Assembly: GCA_025093555.1 (NCBI GenBank)
Contig: JAIWNF010000023.1
Coordinates: 310,001-374,000 of the forward strand
Direction: 5' to 3'
DNA: 64,000 nucleotides
Source of the DNA: Circinella umbellata
Taxonomy: Eukaryota > Mucoromycota > Mucoromycetes > Mucorales > Lichtheimiaceae
In this document: positions 62,343 to 64,000 of the stretch, piece by piece
Layout: every line of letters begins with the position of its first letter
How positions within the stretch are numbered: the stretch's first letter is position 1
Made by a program: the position numbers and the translations under genes
Notes under the pieces: model-generated
The model's input: only the letters and a program-made list of their open reading frames with translations
What the model was told of the DNA's origin: nothing
Database searches by the model: none

Positions 62343-64000
62343 ACCTCTAATAATATACTCTTACTGTATATACTTTTTCACTATAATACCAAGTACAGAA
62401 CTACTAATAATCATTATACATTATTAAGAAATATTTAGTTTTATTTAATTTTTTTTGTCTGATTCATTTAAAAAGTGTTTCATGAGGCTAATGGTTTGGG
62501 TTGATACTAAAAATAATAATCGACTTACGTACGTAATACGTAAAAAGTAATTATCATAAGTATAATGATCTTTTAAGACGTACTAAGTAAAGATTGTTCT
62601 GAGTTGCTTATATTAGCTATTCAACAAGTTTCAACAATTAATAAATGTTTTACTGTCAAGGTGTAAAACTTTCAATATTGTCAAAGTAACGGTTGAAAAT
62701 GCTATAAATAATGTTTGGTATTACTTGATATACGTACATACTTTCTCAACATTGTTACCAAGCAGGTCAGCCGCCGTGTCCCCAATAGTCTCAAAGATGA
62801 TAATATACTACTTAAATTATCAATAATACGTATCTAGATAATATCTCTTTCTTTTCGGTCGGAAAAAAAAACTATAACTGTCATTATATCTATTTACAGC
62901 TTGTAATAAGACCAAATTGTTAACAGATTTTTTTTGTTTACCCAATTTTTTTTATTTTTGTTTACTAAAGACACCAACATGCCGTGTAATTTAAGAGCAC
63001 AGACCTCTCTCAAAACTTATTTACCGACTAACATACCTTAATCAAAGAATTAATAGAGTCACCATAGATTTTTTGTAACAGAATTAATCAAGCTCTCTTT
63101 TTACTACTATTACATATAAAACCGCCCATGCTTTCCTATTTATCGTTATGAGACAAGTTGTCATCGAAAAAAGGGAAGGAATGGCAACATATGTATTACG
63201 TATATACGTATGTACTATTTATTTTAGAAAGAAACAAGAATGGTAAACTTTAGCAATATACTTAAAGTGTAGACATAATGGATCATAAAATTATTTCTTA
63301 TACAGTACTTTACGTACGTATATATGTATATACACTAATTTTCTATCTTACTTTTCAAATATCTATATCAACACATGAGTTATATATACTCATGATTTAA
63401 AAAAACGTATGGCTGTCAATGTATTATTCTTTAGTACGTATTCATTAGTTAAATGCTTCAAGAGAATAGGAACAAACAAATAATTATATTTTTTTTTCCA
63501 TTCTAATACGTAACCTTAATGATATATAATTGGGTAGACATAGTTTATCGATTTGAAATGTGCACAAAATAATATATTTATACATATTTTTACAACTGTC
63601 GGTAATATGCACATAGGTATTATATTATAATAATAATTGTTTTTCAATATACAGTACATTTCATGTATGTTGATCTTATTTATCAATGTTTAGTAATAAT
63701 ATTATAATGGTTGTACAAAAAAGGGTAAAAAGAAAAAAAACGGATTTAAAGATGCATGGAAACTAATTCCGTGATCTAGCTTAAAACAAAATTAAATTAC
63801 CTACCACGTGTTATTAACTCGCGTGCTTATGTGTGTATGTGGAGAAAAATATATAATACTTTAATAAAAAAAAAAAACAAGGAGGTGAAAGTCAAAGGAG
63901 AGACTTTCTGTAATATAATTATGTATTAGTACAGAAAGAAAAAGAACCATTTGTTAAATATACAACTTCCATTACATATTTTAAAGCACACATGTTACAA
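62343..64000. other. AT-rich intergenic DNA to window end
   Basis: No gene seen. Dense TACGTA words (62525-62543, 63190-63205, 63311-63320). Confidence 0.65.

Overview
The window looks like nuclear DNA of an early-diverging filamentous fungus, most probably Mucoromycota. Genes are broken by short GT-AG introns (about 60-160 bp), proteins carry long Asn/Gln/Ser/Thr runs, and intergenic DNA is very AT-rich. The gene set mixes typical fungal genes (VTC polyphosphate polymerase, PHO88/SND3, Mso1-like, SH3 membrane protein) with genes often absent from model yeasts (TRAPPC11, RFWD3-like, HRI-like eIF2alpha kinase). Species cannot be fixed from sequence alone. No tRNA, rRNA or CRISPR array was recognised.

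Layout: 1-2984 (-) 3'-truncated TRAPPC11; 2985-12492 gene desert with a higher-complexity island (5.1-6.9 kb), a divergent repeat pair (7.3/11.4 kb) and a short GC hairpin repeat; 12493-15276 (+) Vtc4-like polyphosphate polymerase; 16618-18030 (+) MED6; 18247-19068 (-) PHO88/SND3; 21100-22926 (-) Mso1-like protein with an N-terminal zinc-ribbon-like segment; 24201-25878 (-) orphan type I membrane protein; 28158-28941 (+) Fanzor/TnpB-like nuclease relic; 29210-33395 (+) ZC3HC1/NIPA-like protein with a giant acidic tail; 34068-36291 (+) RFWD3-like E3 ligase; 38318-40332 (+) membrane-anchored SH3 protein; 43040-46254 (+) HRI-like eIF2alpha kinase; 46709-50200 (-) 2-oxoglutarate dehydrogenase E1; 51304-52719 (+) mitochondrial phosphate carrier, divergent from the previous gene; 52720-57714 desert; 57715-62342 (+) full-length P-glycoprotein-type ABC transporter; 62343-64000 AT-rich.

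All exon joins were checked by hand for GT-AG borders, phase and total length divisible by three. The genes are mostly unrelated housekeeping functions, but three concern phosphate or phosphate-linked proteins (VTC, PHO88, mitochondrial carrier) and two mitochondrial genes share a 1.1 kb divergent promoter with visibly stronger codon bias than their neighbours. The most unusual item is the degenerate Fanzor (eukaryotic TnpB-family RNA-guided nuclease) C-terminal half, flanked by imperfect direct repeats. Next in interest are the dispersed GC hairpin family, a 21-bp-period repeat between PHO88 and the Mso1-like gene, and a competing splice acceptor in the ABC transporter that would truncate the protein.
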